NCBI RefSeq assembly: GCF_002498065.1
Contig: NZ_DAFZ01000118.1
Coordinates: forward strand, 8,146-53,732
DNA from: Methanoculleus sp. UBA208
Lineage (GTDB): Archaea > Halobacteriota > Methanomicrobia > Methanomicrobiales > Methanoculleaceae
Direction of reading: 5' to 3'
Length of the DNA stretch: 45,587 nt
The notes beneath the pieces are model-generated. The model was not told the origin of the DNA. It was given only the letters and a program-made list of their open reading frames with translations, and did no database searches. Each line of letters opens with the position of its first letter. The stretch's first letter is position 1. The translations under genes were made by a program, and so were the position numbers. This document shows, piece by piece, positions 17,574 through 26,494 of this stretch.

Positions 17574-18700
17574 AGACGCTTTCGGGAAAGACGGTGGTGC
17601 TTGCCGTGACAGGGAGCATCGCGGCCGTCGAGACGGTGAAACTCGCCCACGCCCTGCGCCGCCGGGGTGCGACGGTGCAGGCGGTGATGACGGAGGCAGC
17701 AGCCGGGATCGTCCACCCCGACGCCCTGACCTACGCGACGGGGCGGCCGGCGATCACCCGGATCACCGGCCTGGTGGAGCACGTCCTCTACTGCGGGGAA
17801 GGTGGGGAGGCGGACCTCCTGCTGGTCGCGCCCTGCACGGCGAATACGATAGGGAAGATCGCCTGCGGGATCGACGACACCCCGGTGACCACCTTCGCCA
17901 CGACGGCGCTCGGGCGGGGGATGCCGGTGGTGGTGGTCCCGGCGATGCACGAGAGCATGTACCGCCACCCGGGGGTCATGGAGAATCTCCGACGGCTCCG
18001 CTCCTGGGATATCGACGTCGTCGACCCCCGGATCGAGGAGGAGAAGGCGAAGATCGCCGATACCGATACGATCGTCCTCCACGCCGAGCGGGCGGTCTCG
18101 GGCCACCCGCTCGCGGGCAAACGCGTCCTGATCACGAGCGGGGCGTGCGCGGAGCCCCTCGACGACGTCCGGGTTCTCACCACCCGGTCGACCGGGAGGA
18201 TGGGGAGAGCGCTCGCGCTCGAGGCCTTCCGGCTCGGGGCCGAGGTGACGGTGGTGCACAGCGGCTCATGCCCGTGCGTGAGAAACATCCATGCGACGAC
18301 CGCGACCGGGATGCGGGACGCGGTCCTCCGGGTCTGCCGCGACGAGGGGGTCGATGTCTACGTCAGCGCGGCCGCGATATCGGACTTTGCCCCCGAACGG
18401 CACGAGGGGAAGATCCCGAGCGGTTCACCCCTGACCGTCCGGCTCGACCCCCTCCCGAAGGTGATCGGCGAGGTGGCGGCGGCATGCAGTCCCGTCACGG
18501 TGGCGTTCAAACTGGGGTGGGACGAGGAGGAGCGGGCGAGAGCGATGCTTGATGCGGGTGTGCGGATGGTCGTCGTGAACGCTCCCCCGACGATGGGCGC
18601 GGCGGAGGGATCGTTTCGTATTATGACCGCCGGCGGGACGACCGACGTCTCCGGGAGCAAAGAGGAGGTCGCCAGGGCGATATGGTCCGGACTGCCGTAG
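17570..18700 (+). CDS. coaBC: Bifunctional CoaBC (PPC synthetase/decarboxylase)
   Basis: 376 residues. The N-terminal CoaC flavoprotein domain has VLAVTGSIAAVETVKLA, APCTANTIGKIA and PAMHESMY; the C-terminal CoaB domain has VLITSGACAEPLDDVRVLT, STGRMG and FKLGWDEEE. It converts 4'-phosphopantothenate to 4'-phosphopantetheine via the cysteine adduct. The start GTG at 17570 forms a GTGA overlap with taw2. An earlier ATG at 17540 would overlap further and adds non-family sequence. It lies next to the two archaeal enzymes that make its substrate. Confidence 0.93.
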   Translation: MKTLSGKTVVLAVTGSIAAVETVKLAHALRRRGATVQAVMTEAAAGIVHPDALTYATGRPAITRITGLVEHVLYCGEGGEADLLLVAPCTANTIGKIACGIDDTPVTTFATTALGRGMPVVVVPAMHESMYRHPGVMENLRRLRSWDIDVVDPRIEEEKAKIADTDTIVLHAERAVSGHPLAGKRVLITSGACAEPLDDVRVLTTRSTGRMGRALALEAFRLGAEVTVVHSGSCPCVRNIHATTATGMRDAVLRVCRDEGVDVYVSAAAISDFAPERHEGKIPSGSPLTVRLDPLPKVIGEVAAACSPVTVAFKLGWDEEERARAMLDAGVRMVVVNAPPTMGAAEGSFRIMTAGGTTDVSGSKEEVARAIWSGLP

Positions 18701-19524
18701 CCTTCTCCCCCGGACACATATCCGGCTACTTCAGGCGCGTCGAGGGGATCGGCTTGGAAGACACCGGGAGCGTCGGGGCCGGCGTGGTCATCAATGATGG
18801 GGTGCGCTCGACGGTCGAGGAGGCACGGGAGACGAGCGTCCGGGTGGTCCGGCAGGATCACGCGAGCGCCGGGTCGCCGCCGGTCGAGTACGCCCTCGAA
18901 CGGCTGGGAGTCGCCGCCCGCGTCACGACGGAGTGCCGGCTCCCCATCGGCGCCGGGTTCGGCCTCTCGGCGGCGGCACTGCTTGCGACGCTCACGGCTG
19001 CAAACCACCTCTTCGACCTCGGCCTCTCCCCCGACGAGGTGGCCGCACGCGCCCACGAGGCCGAGGTTCTCCACCGCACCGGGCTCGGGGACGTCGCCGC
19101 GAGCATGTCCGGCGGGGTCGTCTGCCGGACGGGGTCGGGAATCCACGCGGATATCACCCGTATCTACCCGGAGGAACCACTCTACGCCGTGAGCCTCGGG
19201 GCGCTCCCGACCGCCTCGGTCCTCTCGTCCCCGGGGGCGATGGCGCGGATAGCCGCTGCTTACCCCGATCGCTGCCCCCGTGACCTCGCCGACTTCTGCG
19301 GGCTCTCGCGGGGGTTCGCCGAGAAGAGCGGGCTCGTCGCGCCGGAGGTGCGCCGGGTGCTCGAAGCCTGCGACGCCGGCGCCGTCCCGGCGAGCATGAC
19401 GATGCTTGGCAACGGCGTCTTTGCCTGCGGCGATGAGGCGGAGCAGGTGCTCTCCCGGTTCGGGGAGGTCTACACCCTCCGGGTCGCACGCCGCGGCGCA
19501 TACCTGATCGAGGTGAAATCATGA
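18682..19524 (+). CDS. Pantoate kinase (GHMP family)
   Basis: 280 residues. It has the archaeal pantoate kinase pattern: AFSPGHISGYFR at the start, GSVGAGVVINDGV and the ATP-binding LPIGAGFGLSAAALLAT near 91-107, plus LGDVAASMSGGVV. It phosphorylates pantoate to 4-phosphopantoate, the first step of the archaeal route to CoA that replaces the bacterial pantothenate kinase order. It overlaps coaBC by 19 bases and the next gene by four. Confidence 0.92.
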   Translation: MVRTAVAFSPGHISGYFRRVEGIGLEDTGSVGAGVVINDGVRSTVEEARETSVRVVRQDHASAGSPPVEYALERLGVAARVTTECRLPIGAGFGLSAAALLATLTAANHLFDLGLSPDEVAARAHEAEVLHRTGLGDVAASMSGGVVCRTGSGIHADITRIYPEEPLYAVSLGALPTASVLSSPGAMARIAAAYPDRCPRDLADFCGLSRGFAEKSGLVAPEVRRVLEACDAGAVPASMTMLGNGVFACGDEAEQVLSRFGEVYTLRVARRGAYLIEVKS

Positions 19525-20252
19525 TCCCGAAAGACCATCCACGCTACCGCTCCCTTGTCGCCCGCGAACGGCTGGCCCGGTGCGCACGCGAGGGCGTCGT
19601 CGCGCTGGAGGGGCTCGCCGCCCACGGGCGCGGGGAGGCGTTCGACTACCTGATCGGCGAGAAAACGACCGCAAGCGCCGCTCTCGCCGGGCGGACAGCC
19701 GCGGCGATGCTTCTATCCGCCCGGCACGCGGTGATATCGGTGAACGGCAACACGGCGGCGCTTGCGGCGGCGGAGATCGCGGCGCTCCAGCGGGCGAGCG
19801 GCGCCGACGTCGAGGTGAACCTCTTCCACCGGACGGAGGAGCGGATCGAGCGGATCTCCCGGCTTCTTACGGAGCACGGGGTCAGGGTTCTTACAGGAAC
19901 ACCGGAACGGCTCGTCCCGCTCTCCCACGACCGGGCGCTCTGCCTCCCACAGGGCATCGGGGACGCCGACGTGGTGCTCGTGCCGCTCGAGGACGGGGAC
20001 CGCTGCGCCGCGCTCCGGGCGATGGGCAAGGCGGTCATCACCGTCGACTTAAACCCGCTCTCCCGGACCGCCCGCACGGCGACCCTGACGATCGTCGACG
20101 AGGTGACGCGCGCCGTCCCCGCGATCGCCGCGGCGTGCGCCTCCCTTGAGCCCGGCGAAGGCGAACGCCTGATCGCCACACTTGACAATACCTATCTTCT
20201 CCGGGCGGCAATAGATGAGATGAGAGAGAACTTGAGCCATGCTCTGGAGTGA
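19521..20252 (+). CDS. 4-phosphopantoate-beta-alanine ligase
   Basis: 243 residues, matching archaeal phosphopantothenate synthetase (COG1701). Visible: IPKDHPRYRSLVARERL at the start, AHGRGEAFDYLIGE, NGNTAALAAAEI, LFHRTEERIERI and DLNPLSRTARTA. It condenses 4-phosphopantoate with beta-alanine, giving 4'-phosphopantothenate for CoaBC. With its two upstream neighbours it makes a continuous CoA-precursor module. Confidence 0.92.
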   Translation: MIPKDHPRYRSLVARERLARCAREGVVALEGLAAHGRGEAFDYLIGEKTTASAALAGRTAAAMLLSARHAVISVNGNTAALAAAEIAALQRASGADVEVNLFHRTEERIERISRLLTEHGVRVLTGTPERLVPLSHDRALCLPQGIGDADVVLVPLEDGDRCAALRAMGKAVITVDLNPLSRTARTATLTIVDEVTRAVPAIAAACASLEPGEGERLIATLDNTYLLRAAIDEMRENLSHALE

Positions 20253-21249
20253 GTTGTACCGCCCGAAGGGGTGCGACGATATCATCGGACAGGACGAGGT
20301 CGTCCGCCACCTCACATCGTTTGCGGACGCGCAGAGCGTGCCCCACATGCTCATCTCCGGCCCGCACGGGACCGGGAAGACCGCGGCCGTCGAGTGTCTG
20401 GCAAAAAGGCTCTACGGAGAGAACTGGGAGGCGAACACGACCGTCTTCAGCGCCGCCGACCTTCTCGGCAGGGGAAGAAGCGCGCTCGAGACGGACGAGC
20501 GGTTCAGCATGGTCTACCGCAAGGACCGGAGCCTGATCGTCAACTTCAAGCAGATCGTGAAGTGGTACGCCTCGATGCGCCCGCTCGACGCCGACTTCAA
20601 ACTGATGGTCTTTGAGGACGCCCACGGCCTGACGTTCGAGGCGCAGCAGGCCCTGCGCCGGACGATGGAGCGATACAGCGCCACCTGCAGGTTCGTCTTC
20701 GTCACCGTCCGGCCCTCAGCCATCATTCCGGCCATCGCGTCGCGCTGCCTGCCGCTCTTCTTCGCCCCGATTGAGAGCGGCCTCATCCGGGCCCGGCTCG
20801 AGGAGATCCTGGCCGCGCAGGGGGGCGCGGTTCCGGCCGACGATCTCGATCTGATCGTTTATGCCGCGCAGGGCGACCTGCGGCGGGCGATCATGTACCT
20901 CCAGATCGCCGCACGATCGGAGAAGGATTTCGATCTCGCGGAGGTGTCGCGCTCCGAGACCGCGAACGTCGCCGCGTCGGCGTTCGTCGCTCTCCGGGAC
21001 GGCAACTTCGATGCCGCCCGCCGGATCGCCGAGTCGCTGATGATCGAGTACGGACTCTCGGCGCGGGAGGTCGTCGGCGAACTCCGGGAGGTGGCCCGGC
21101 GCGAGTACAACCACCCGGCCCTTGCAATCGCGCTCGCCGACGCGGACCACCGGCTCTGCCAGAATGCAAACGATTTCGTGCAGATCAATGCACTTCTTGC
21201 CCGGATTGCCCGGGAGGTGTTCAGTGAAGAAAGTACAGCAACACTATGA
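20239..21249 (+). CDS. Second RFC small subunit paralogue, altered Walker B
   Basis: 336-residue AAA+ protein close to rfcS. Walker A is GPHGTGKTAA (near 42-51), the RFC box is SELYRPKGCDDIIGQDE, and the sensor region has EAQQALRRTME and ASRC. The Walker B segment reads VFEDAHGL where RfcS has FLDEADAL, so the acidic pair is in swapped order. This may weaken ATP hydrolysis. Methanosarcina and haloarchaea have RFC complexes with two kinds of small subunit; this is probably the second one. It overlaps the CoA ligase gene by 14 bases. Confidence 0.88.
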   Translation: MLWSELYRPKGCDDIIGQDEVVRHLTSFADAQSVPHMLISGPHGTGKTAAVECLAKRLYGENWEANTTVFSAADLLGRGRSALETDERFSMVYRKDRSLIVNFKQIVKWYASMRPLDADFKLMVFEDAHGLTFEAQQALRRTMERYSATCRFVFVTVRPSAIIPAIASRCLPLFFAPIESGLIRARLEEILAAQGGAVPADDLDLIVYAAQGDLRRAIMYLQIAARSEKDFDLAEVSRSETANVAASAFVALRDGNFDAARRIAESLMIEYGLSAREVVGELREVARREYNHPALAIALADADHRLCQNANDFVQINALLARIAREVFSEESTATL

Positions 21250-21940
21250 CGAGGTCGCGGATATCTACGACGACCGCTACGACGGCAGCCGCGGGAAGTA
21301 TTACCACGGGCACATCTCCGACCACGTGATGAGCATGCTCCTGAAGGGAGGTTTCCTTCTCGACCTCGGTTGCGGGACCGGGCTCTTCGTGCAGCGCTAC
21401 GTCGAGGAAGGGGGCCGGGCCTTCGGGCTCGATATCAGCCCCGGGATGGTCCGGCACGGGCGGCGGCGCTGTCCGGAGTGCGGGTTCTGCGTCGGTACGG
21501 CCGACGTCCTGCCGTTCAAGGACGCCACCTTCGACGCCCTCGCGAGCCTGCTCGCCTTCAGTTACGTCCCCGATCCGGAGGGGATGCTCCGGGAGTGCTA
21601 CCGGGTCTTAAAGCCCGGCGGCCGGATCGCCGTCTGCACCCTCTCGCGGACGGTCTTTACGAGCATCGTGCCGCTCGTCTACCAGATGGGGGAGAAGGTC
21701 GGCCTGAAGAAAGTGGGCGTCGGGGACTTCGACGAACATTACTACACCAACGCCGAGATCACGGGGCTCTTCCGCGAGGCCGGATTTACGGATATATCGG
21801 TCGGCCGCTGCTCGTTTGCGCACTTAAACCTTGCAGACCCGGTCTTTAAACTCGCCCGGAAGGTGGAGCCGTTCGTCGAGGAGAACCTGCCCTACCTCGC
21901 CTACAACGTCTGTGCGGCCGGGAAAAAACCGGAGGATTAG
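21224..21940 (+). CDS. Class I SAM-dependent methyltransferase
   Basis: 238 residues starting MKKVQQHYDEVADIYDDRYDG. Motif I is LLDLGCGTGLF near 45, followed by AFGLDISPGMV, TADVLPFKDATFDAL and YRVLKPGGRIAV. The substrate is unknown; the layout is that of small-molecule or quinone-type Methyltransf_11 enzymes. The GTG start is fixed by GGGAGGTG at 21212-21219. It is the last gene of the operon and overlaps the RFC paralogue by 26 bases. Confidence 0.87.
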   Translation: MKKVQQHYDEVADIYDDRYDGSRGKYYHGHISDHVMSMLLKGGFLLDLGCGTGLFVQRYVEEGGRAFGLDISPGMVRHGRRRCPECGFCVGTADVLPFKDATFDALASLLAFSYVPDPEGMLRECYRVLKPGGRIAVCTLSRTVFTSIVPLVYQMGEKVGLKKVGVGDFDEHYYTNAEITGLFREAGFTDISVGRCSFAHLNLADPVFKLARKVEPFVEENLPYLAYNVCAAGKKPED

Positions 21941-22002
21941 GTCACGTCTGTGAGGGGGACGCACGTGCCGTCCCCTACTCTCACTCGACCCGGCCGCATG
22001 AG

Positions 22003-22016
22003 AAGGCTTCTTTTTT
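22003..22016 (+). terminator. T-rich terminator after the long operon
   Basis: GGCTTC followed by six T residues at 22011-22016, about 70 bases after the methyltransferase stop and before the promoter of the next gene. Confidence 0.4.
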
Positions 22017-22036
22017 GCGATGCGGGGATAACGGAA

Positions 22037-22046
22037 TAGTTATATC
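22037..22046 (+). promoter_or_regulatory. TATA box of winged-helix regulator gene
   Basis: TAGTTATATC lies about 28 bases before the ATG at 22070, the spacing expected when transcription begins at the start codon. No ribosome-binding site is seen, so the transcript is probably leaderless. Confidence 0.55.
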
Positions 22047-22069
22047 CCGTCTTTCCGAACTACTCCCCT

Positions 22070-22615
22070 ATGGAGCCGGTCGATATCGTCCTGACGAAGG
22101 ATACGTTCGAGGTCCTCGCATCAGGAACCCGGCTTGATATTTTAAAGGCCCTATATGCACGCAGGATGACGATCACGGAGCTCGCGACCGATCTCGGCCT
22201 GGCAAAGTCCACGGTCCATCACCACCTGCAGAGACTGGCGGACTCCGGTTTTGTCGCCGCAGGAGACGACGGGCACGCCTGGGTGTACCACGCGCTCACG
22301 CCGGAGGGGCGCGCCCTCCTGCAGCCGCACGGCGGTGCCCGGATCCGGATCATCCTGGCTGCGGGACTGGCGAGCCTAGCCGGCGGGGTCTGTGCCCTCG
22401 CGGCCTTCCTGACCGCGCCGATCCGGGAAGGACCAGTGCCCTCGCTCCCGGGAGGAGGAGTCCCGATCCCGGAGGGAACTCCTATGGAACTGCTCGTTGC
22501 CGGGATCGCGCTCGCGGTGATCGGGGGGGTCCTCATGGCGTATGCCTGCGCCCGGTGGCAGAACACACGTGCGGTGACGCAGCTCGCCGATCTTACGAGT
22601 GAGGAGATCACGTAG
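22070..22615 (+). CDS. Membrane-anchored winged-helix regulator (ArsR-like)
   Basis: 181 residues. The N-terminal 85 form a winged helix: ASGTRLDILKALYARRMTITELATD, then LAKSTVHHHLQRLADSGFV and a beta wing. Two hydrophobic segments follow, near 92-116 (IILAAGLASLAGGVCALAAF) and near 143-164 (ELLVAGIALAVIGGVLMAYA). A membrane-bound regulator sensing an envelope or membrane signal is plausible; the target is unknown. It is transcribed alone. Confidence 0.82.
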   Translation: MEPVDIVLTKDTFEVLASGTRLDILKALYARRMTITELATDLGLAKSTVHHHLQRLADSGFVAAGDDGHAWVYHALTPEGRALLQPHGGARIRIILAAGLASLAGGVCALAAFLTAPIREGPVPSLPGGGVPIPEGTPMELLVAGIALAVIGGVLMAYACARWQNTRAVTQLADLTSEEIT

Positions 22616-22865
22616 CCTCTATATATGGTTTTTGAATCCGTTCGACCGGGATCGAACGTTTTCAGCGATTTTATCGCACGAAGGGGCTGAAGGACTACTG
22701 TAGATGCCGCACACGGCACCCGTAGCCGTAAACCGGCGCGGTGTTCACCCATCAACGGTTTTGGACCGGATGTGCGCTCTGCGTGCCCGGAGGCATCGAT
22801 TTCGCCGCAACTCATGACTGATACCGTTGTGGCTCCCTGCCTCAATGGCTATGGAGGTTAGAACG
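22616..22865 (+). promoter_or_regulatory. Leader region with inverted repeat before C39-like protease
   Basis: A TATA-like CTCTATATATGG lies at about 22619-22630. Just after it, at 22639-22658, is an inverted repeat with arms CGTTCGA and TCGAACG around CCGGGA, followed by TTTT. It could be an operator, or a hairpin in a long (about 200 base) leader. Further down, GGAGGT at 22853-22858 serves the protease start. No ORF or RNA gene is recognised here. Confidence 0.4.
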
Positions 22866-24182
22866 ATGAAGACATATCTTTTCTCGAAGGCCGGCATCCT
22901 GCTGGTGATGCTGCTCGTTATAGGGACAGTCATCGCTCCCGTCACGGCGGGAGAAGTGACCAAACAGCTTTCCGTACCCTACTACGAGCAGGAGACGACC
23001 TACTACTGTGGCCCGGCGGTCGCACAGATGTGGATAGACTTCCACAACGGTTACGTCTCGCAGGATACGTTATGGAACTGTATTCAGAATAATAACATAG
23101 AGTTATGGTACACGGACCCGTACGGGCTCGCGGCTTGCGTGAGCAACTACCTCAACAACTTCGTCACCGAGGATCGCAGGTGGAGTTATTTCAACACGGC
23201 AAACATCGCCATGGCGATGGATATCGCTGACCTGGATATTCCATCGCCTGCACTGATCTATTCCGGGGATCACTGGGTCCTAGTGAAGGGAGCTTCGTAC
23301 GAGGATTACTACGGGAGCGTGTACGCTGTATACGGCTTCTGGGTTCATGATCCTTGGGAGGACGATATCAACCACTACTATTCTACAGATGACTGGAGCA
23401 ACGTATTCACCCCGGTGGACGTAGATGGAAGTTACTGGGACGGATACTGGACTCATGTGCGGGGCTACTGGAGCACTGACGCTGCCTGTACCGCACCTCA
23501 GGACACTACTCCGACTTTTGGTGAAACCACGATCGGAGATGCCGATGCCACCCGTCCCGCGGTCTGGAGCGAGACCCTTGTCCGGCCTACGCCGACCGCG
23601 GGTGTCGATCGGGAGACTTACTATGGCCAGATGACGGAGTACTACGAGGCTGTGGCTAGGAACGTCACTCTGATGGCCGATGAGGAAGACGACATCCCCC
23701 TGACCGAAGATACCGACCTTGCTGCGTTTGCCCGACAGGAGATGAACAGAATCAAGATCTTCCAGAAGGAACTTGAAGGTACGACTCCGGGGGAGCCGGT
23801 CTTCGTACACTCCTTGGACGATAAATGGCATGACTACTATCTGATCCCCTTCGAGCGGGACGGCTACATCACCGTCGTCACACAGGTCTCCATCAAGGGA
23901 GATGTTGCGGATTTCAGTAGCGCATTTACCCCAACTCCAAAGACACAGAATGTCGTTCGTCCGACGCTGAAGGAAGCACGGACAGTCCTCGCGGAAGGTG
24001 GCTATGACGATACCATGCCTGCTCGGCTGGTCTGGAAGCCCTGTGAGCAGACCCTGTCATCGGCTGTTCCAATATGGGAATTCACCGGGGATGATGGAGA
24101 TACGGTCTACGTCGGCTACATCCCCTGGAAGGATCAGGTCGAGATCTATGAAAAACTGACGAGGAAGAAGATCCCAGGATGA
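22866..24182 (+). CDS. Secreted C39-like cysteine peptidase
   Basis: 438 residues with a signal peptide (hydrophobic ILLVMLLVIGTVIAPVTAG, cut near 28). A papain-like C39 domain follows: YYCGPAVAQMW with C48, DHWVLVKG with H136, and HDPW with D162, a complete triad. From about 200 the chain is Thr/Asp-rich and unfamiliar, with a possible second domain (YYLIPFERDGYITVVTQVS). It probably acts outside the cell on proteins or peptides. GGAGGT seven bases upstream fixes the ATG. Confidence 0.82.
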   Translation: MKTYLFSKAGILLVMLLVIGTVIAPVTAGEVTKQLSVPYYEQETTYYCGPAVAQMWIDFHNGYVSQDTLWNCIQNNNIELWYTDPYGLAACVSNYLNNFVTEDRRWSYFNTANIAMAMDIADLDIPSPALIYSGDHWVLVKGASYEDYYGSVYAVYGFWVHDPWEDDINHYYSTDDWSNVFTPVDVDGSYWDGYWTHVRGYWSTDAACTAPQDTTPTFGETTIGDADATRPAVWSETLVRPTPTAGVDRETYYGQMTEYYEAVARNVTLMADEEDDIPLTEDTDLAAFARQEMNRIKIFQKELEGTTPGEPVFVHSLDDKWHDYYLIPFERDGYITVVTQVSIKGDVADFSSAFTPTPKTQNVVRPTLKEARTVLAEGGYDDTMPARLVWKPCEQTLSSAVPIWEFTGDDGDTVYVGYIPWKDQVEIYEKLTRKKIPG

Positions 24183-24194
24183 TAGAAGGACTCC

Positions 24195-24211
24195 ATCTGA
24201 CCTTCTTTTTT
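24195..24211 (+). terminator. T-run terminator between convergent genes
   Basis: CTTCTTTTTT at about 24202-24211 follows the protease stop by 20 bases. The AIR-synthase-related gene converges from the right. Confidence 0.45.
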
Positions 24212-24278
24212 GGCCGAAGCGCAGTTTAAAGGAGACACTATTTCCAGTGCATCGTAAGGCCGTTCTTGCCCGAAATAG

Positions 24279-25607
24279 TTAGGATGACCGGAGCCGGGAG
24301 AGGATCCGGAGTTTCTTTGCAAGCGCCGCCTCCGCCGCCCGCTCGACCCCGGCCTTCATCTCCTCGAAGTCCCGTTTCTCCTCGTCCACGACCTTCTTGA
24401 CCGGGGTGTAGGCCGACTCACGGAACCGGGGGTTGAAATCGCGGATCTCGCCGCCGACCGAGAGGACCGATTCGGGCTCACCTTCCTCGACGTAGCCAAT
24501 CTCTTTCATCGCGACGCCCACGGACTCCACGACCCGCCGGATCTCCGGCGCAACCTCCGGCGGTGCGACGACCAGGAGGGCGTCGAGCGATACGCCGAGG
24601 TAGTCGATCTCGAGCGCGTCGAGCATCTCGAGGACTTTGGGCTGGACGAGGGTGCGGAGTTCGTCCTCGACGACGACGATCCGGCAGCCGGCGGTCTCGG
24701 CCATCTCGTAGGCGTCGCCCCTGAGGCCGCCGTTCGTGACGTCGGTCATGGCGTGGATGCCGTTGAGGACGTCGCTCGCGAGGAGCGCCTCGCAGGCTTT
24801 GAGGAAGTGGAGGTTGATCGTCTCCTCGACGACGTCGGGGAACCCGGAGTAGATCGCGGCGGTGGCGATCGTCCCGCCGCCCGCCCCCTCGGTCATGAGG
24901 AGGACGTCGCCGGGGGCGATCTGTTTTCTGGCCGTGAGGTGCCGGGCGACGCCGACGGCACCGACGCAGCCGGTCATCCGGGAGCCGAACACCATGTCCC
25001 CGCCGATGCGGAGGGTCGAGCCGGTGACGAGCGGGACGGCCATGGCCTCGCCGACGGCAGAGACGCCCGCCGTGTAGTCGAAAATCTTTGCGACGTCACC
25101 GTCGTCGGCGACGTGGATGTCGGAGAGGAGCGCGACGGGTTTTGCCCCCATGACGTAGACGTCCCGGAGCGTCGCCCGGGTGACGTGGAACCCGGCGAGG
25201 AAGGGGAAGTCGGAGAGGCGCGAGTGCATCCCGTCGACGGTGGTGATGATGTAGTCCCCGCCGGCACGGACGGCGCCGGCGTCGTCCATCTCGTCGACGC
25301 CAACCGCGGCTTCTGTCCGGCCGATGATCCGGGCGAGCTGCCGGTGGGCGAAGAAGTCGCCCGAACCCCTTGAGCCGACGCCGAACTCGCCCATGGTCGA
25401 ACCGGAGGGCTCGAACGTGAAGAAGTCGCCGGACAGCCCGGTCGAGTTCTTCGCCTCGGCGAGGACCGCCCGGGCGAACGCTTCGGCGTAGGCGGGGGTC
25501 ACGCGGGGGTGCTTGATCGAGAGGATATCCCGGGAGAGAAGGCGCACGATCTCGTCGTCAGGGGTGCCGGCGGCGAGGTGCCGGCGGCTGATCTCTTCTA
25601 CATCCAT
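24279..25607 (-). CDS. AIR synthase-related (PurM/HypE-like) protein
   Basis: 442 residues. The N-terminal PurM-like domain has GEFGVGSRGSGDFFAHRQL, DEMDDAGAVRAGGDYI, TVDGMHSRL and ATLRDVYVMGAKPVALL. The C-terminal domain has LMTEGAGGGTIATAAIY, AMTDVTNGGLRGDAYEM and a final coiled helix. This type occurs in methanogens and relates to AIR synthase, HypE and selenophosphate synthetase. All of these use ATP to activate a carbonyl or phosphorylate a substrate; the actual reaction is unknown. It is divergent from thiD. Confidence 0.82.
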   Translation of the reverse strand: MDVEEISRRHLAAGTPDDEIVRLLSRDILSIKHPRVTPAYAEAFARAVLAEAKNSTGLSGDFFTFEPSGSTMGEFGVGSRGSGDFFAHRQLARIIGRTEAAVGVDEMDDAGAVRAGGDYIITTVDGMHSRLSDFPFLAGFHVTRATLRDVYVMGAKPVALLSDIHVADDGDVAKIFDYTAGVSAVGEAMAVPLVTGSTLRIGGDMVFGSRMTGCVGAVGVARHLTARKQIAPGDVLLMTEGAGGGTIATAAIYSGFPDVVEETINLHFLKACEALLASDVLNGIHAMTDVTNGGLRGDAYEMAETAGCRIVVVEDELRTLVQPKVLEMLDALEIDYLGVSLDALLVVAPPEVAPEIRRVVESVGVAMKEIGYVEEGEPESVLSVGGEIRDFNPRFRESAYTPVKKVVDEEKRDFEEMKAGVERAAEAALAKKLRILSRLRSS

Positions 25608-25693
25608 TGTAAGAATGGTCGGTGCAGAACGACATAAAGGAAATGGCGAAAAAGAGGCAAAGATTCAAGCAGATCCCGGGCGACACCTGATGG

Positions 25694-26494
25694 ATGAGGG
25701 ATGGAGAGATGATCGCCGCCTGCTCCGTCGCGGGTTCCGACTCGGGGGGAGGGGCGGGCATCCAGGCGGACCTGAAGACTTTTGTAGCGCTCGGGATCTG
25801 GGGGCTGACGGTCGTTACGGCGGTCACGGCCCAGAACACCCGCGAGGTGCGGGGGACCTGGATGCTCCCCGCCGAGGCGGTGCGGACCCAGATAGCGACG
25901 GTCGCCGACGACTTTTCGATCGGGGCGTGGAAGACCGGGATGCTCGGCAACGCCGAAAACGTCCGGGCCGTCGCGGAGGCCCTGCCGGAGGGGGCCGCGC
26001 TCGTCATCGACCCGGTGATGGTCTCGACGTCGGGCCACCGGCTGCTTGCGGAGGATGCGGCAAGGGATCTCGCGGAACTACTCATCCCCCGGGCGGCGGT
26101 CGTCACCCCGAACATCCCGGAGGCCGAGGTGCTCGCCGGTATGCGGGTCGCGACCGTCGAGGATATGGCCGAGGCCGGCCGGCGGATCCTCGATCTCGGC
26201 GCCCGTGCCGTGGTGGTGAAGGGCGGGCACCTCCCCGGCGGCGCGGCGGTCGACCTCCTGGTCGACCGGGAGGGCGAGATGCGGCTATCCGGCGAGCGCT
26301 ATCCCTATTCGGTGCACGGATCGGGGTGCTGCTTCTCCGCGGCGCTCGCGGCATGCCTTGCCCGGGGAATGCCCGCGCGGGAAGGGTTCGCCGCAGCAAG
26401 GGAGTTCATCGATACGGCCATCCGGGAAGCGGCCGGAGGGCCCGGGCCGGTGAGGATCGTCAATCCCCGGGGAACAATCCTTCACCGCCGCTGA
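25694..26494 (+). CDS. thiD: Hydroxymethylpyrimidine (phosphate) kinase ThiD
   Basis: 266 residues (or 261 from ATG at 25709, which has GGAG four bases upstream). Ribokinase-like fold with SVAGSDSGGGAGIQADLKT at the start, TGMLGN, DPVMVSTSGH, TPNIPEAEVL and the anion hole VHGSGCCFSAALAA. It phosphorylates HMP and HMP-phosphate in thiamine synthesis. Archaeal ThiD is sometimes fused to a ThiN domain; here it is not. The gene is divergent from the AIR synthase-related gene and is followed by AT-rich DNA. Confidence 0.92.
   Translation: MRDGEMIAACSVAGSDSGGGAGIQADLKTFVALGIWGLTVVTAVTAQNTREVRGTWMLPAEAVRTQIATVADDFSIGAWKTGMLGNAENVRAVAEALPEGAALVIDPVMVSTSGHRLLAEDAARDLAELLIPRAAVVTPNIPEAEVLAGMRVATVEDMAEAGRRILDLGARAVVVKGGHLPGGAAVDLLVDREGEMRLSGERYPYSVHGSGCCFSAALAACLARGMPAREGFAAAREFIDTAIREAAGGPGPVRIVNPRGTILHRR

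Noticed and set aside
22639..22658. T-arm of a tRNA gene
   Set aside because: GTTCGA-like sequence is present but no acceptor, anticodon or D arm could be folded around it.
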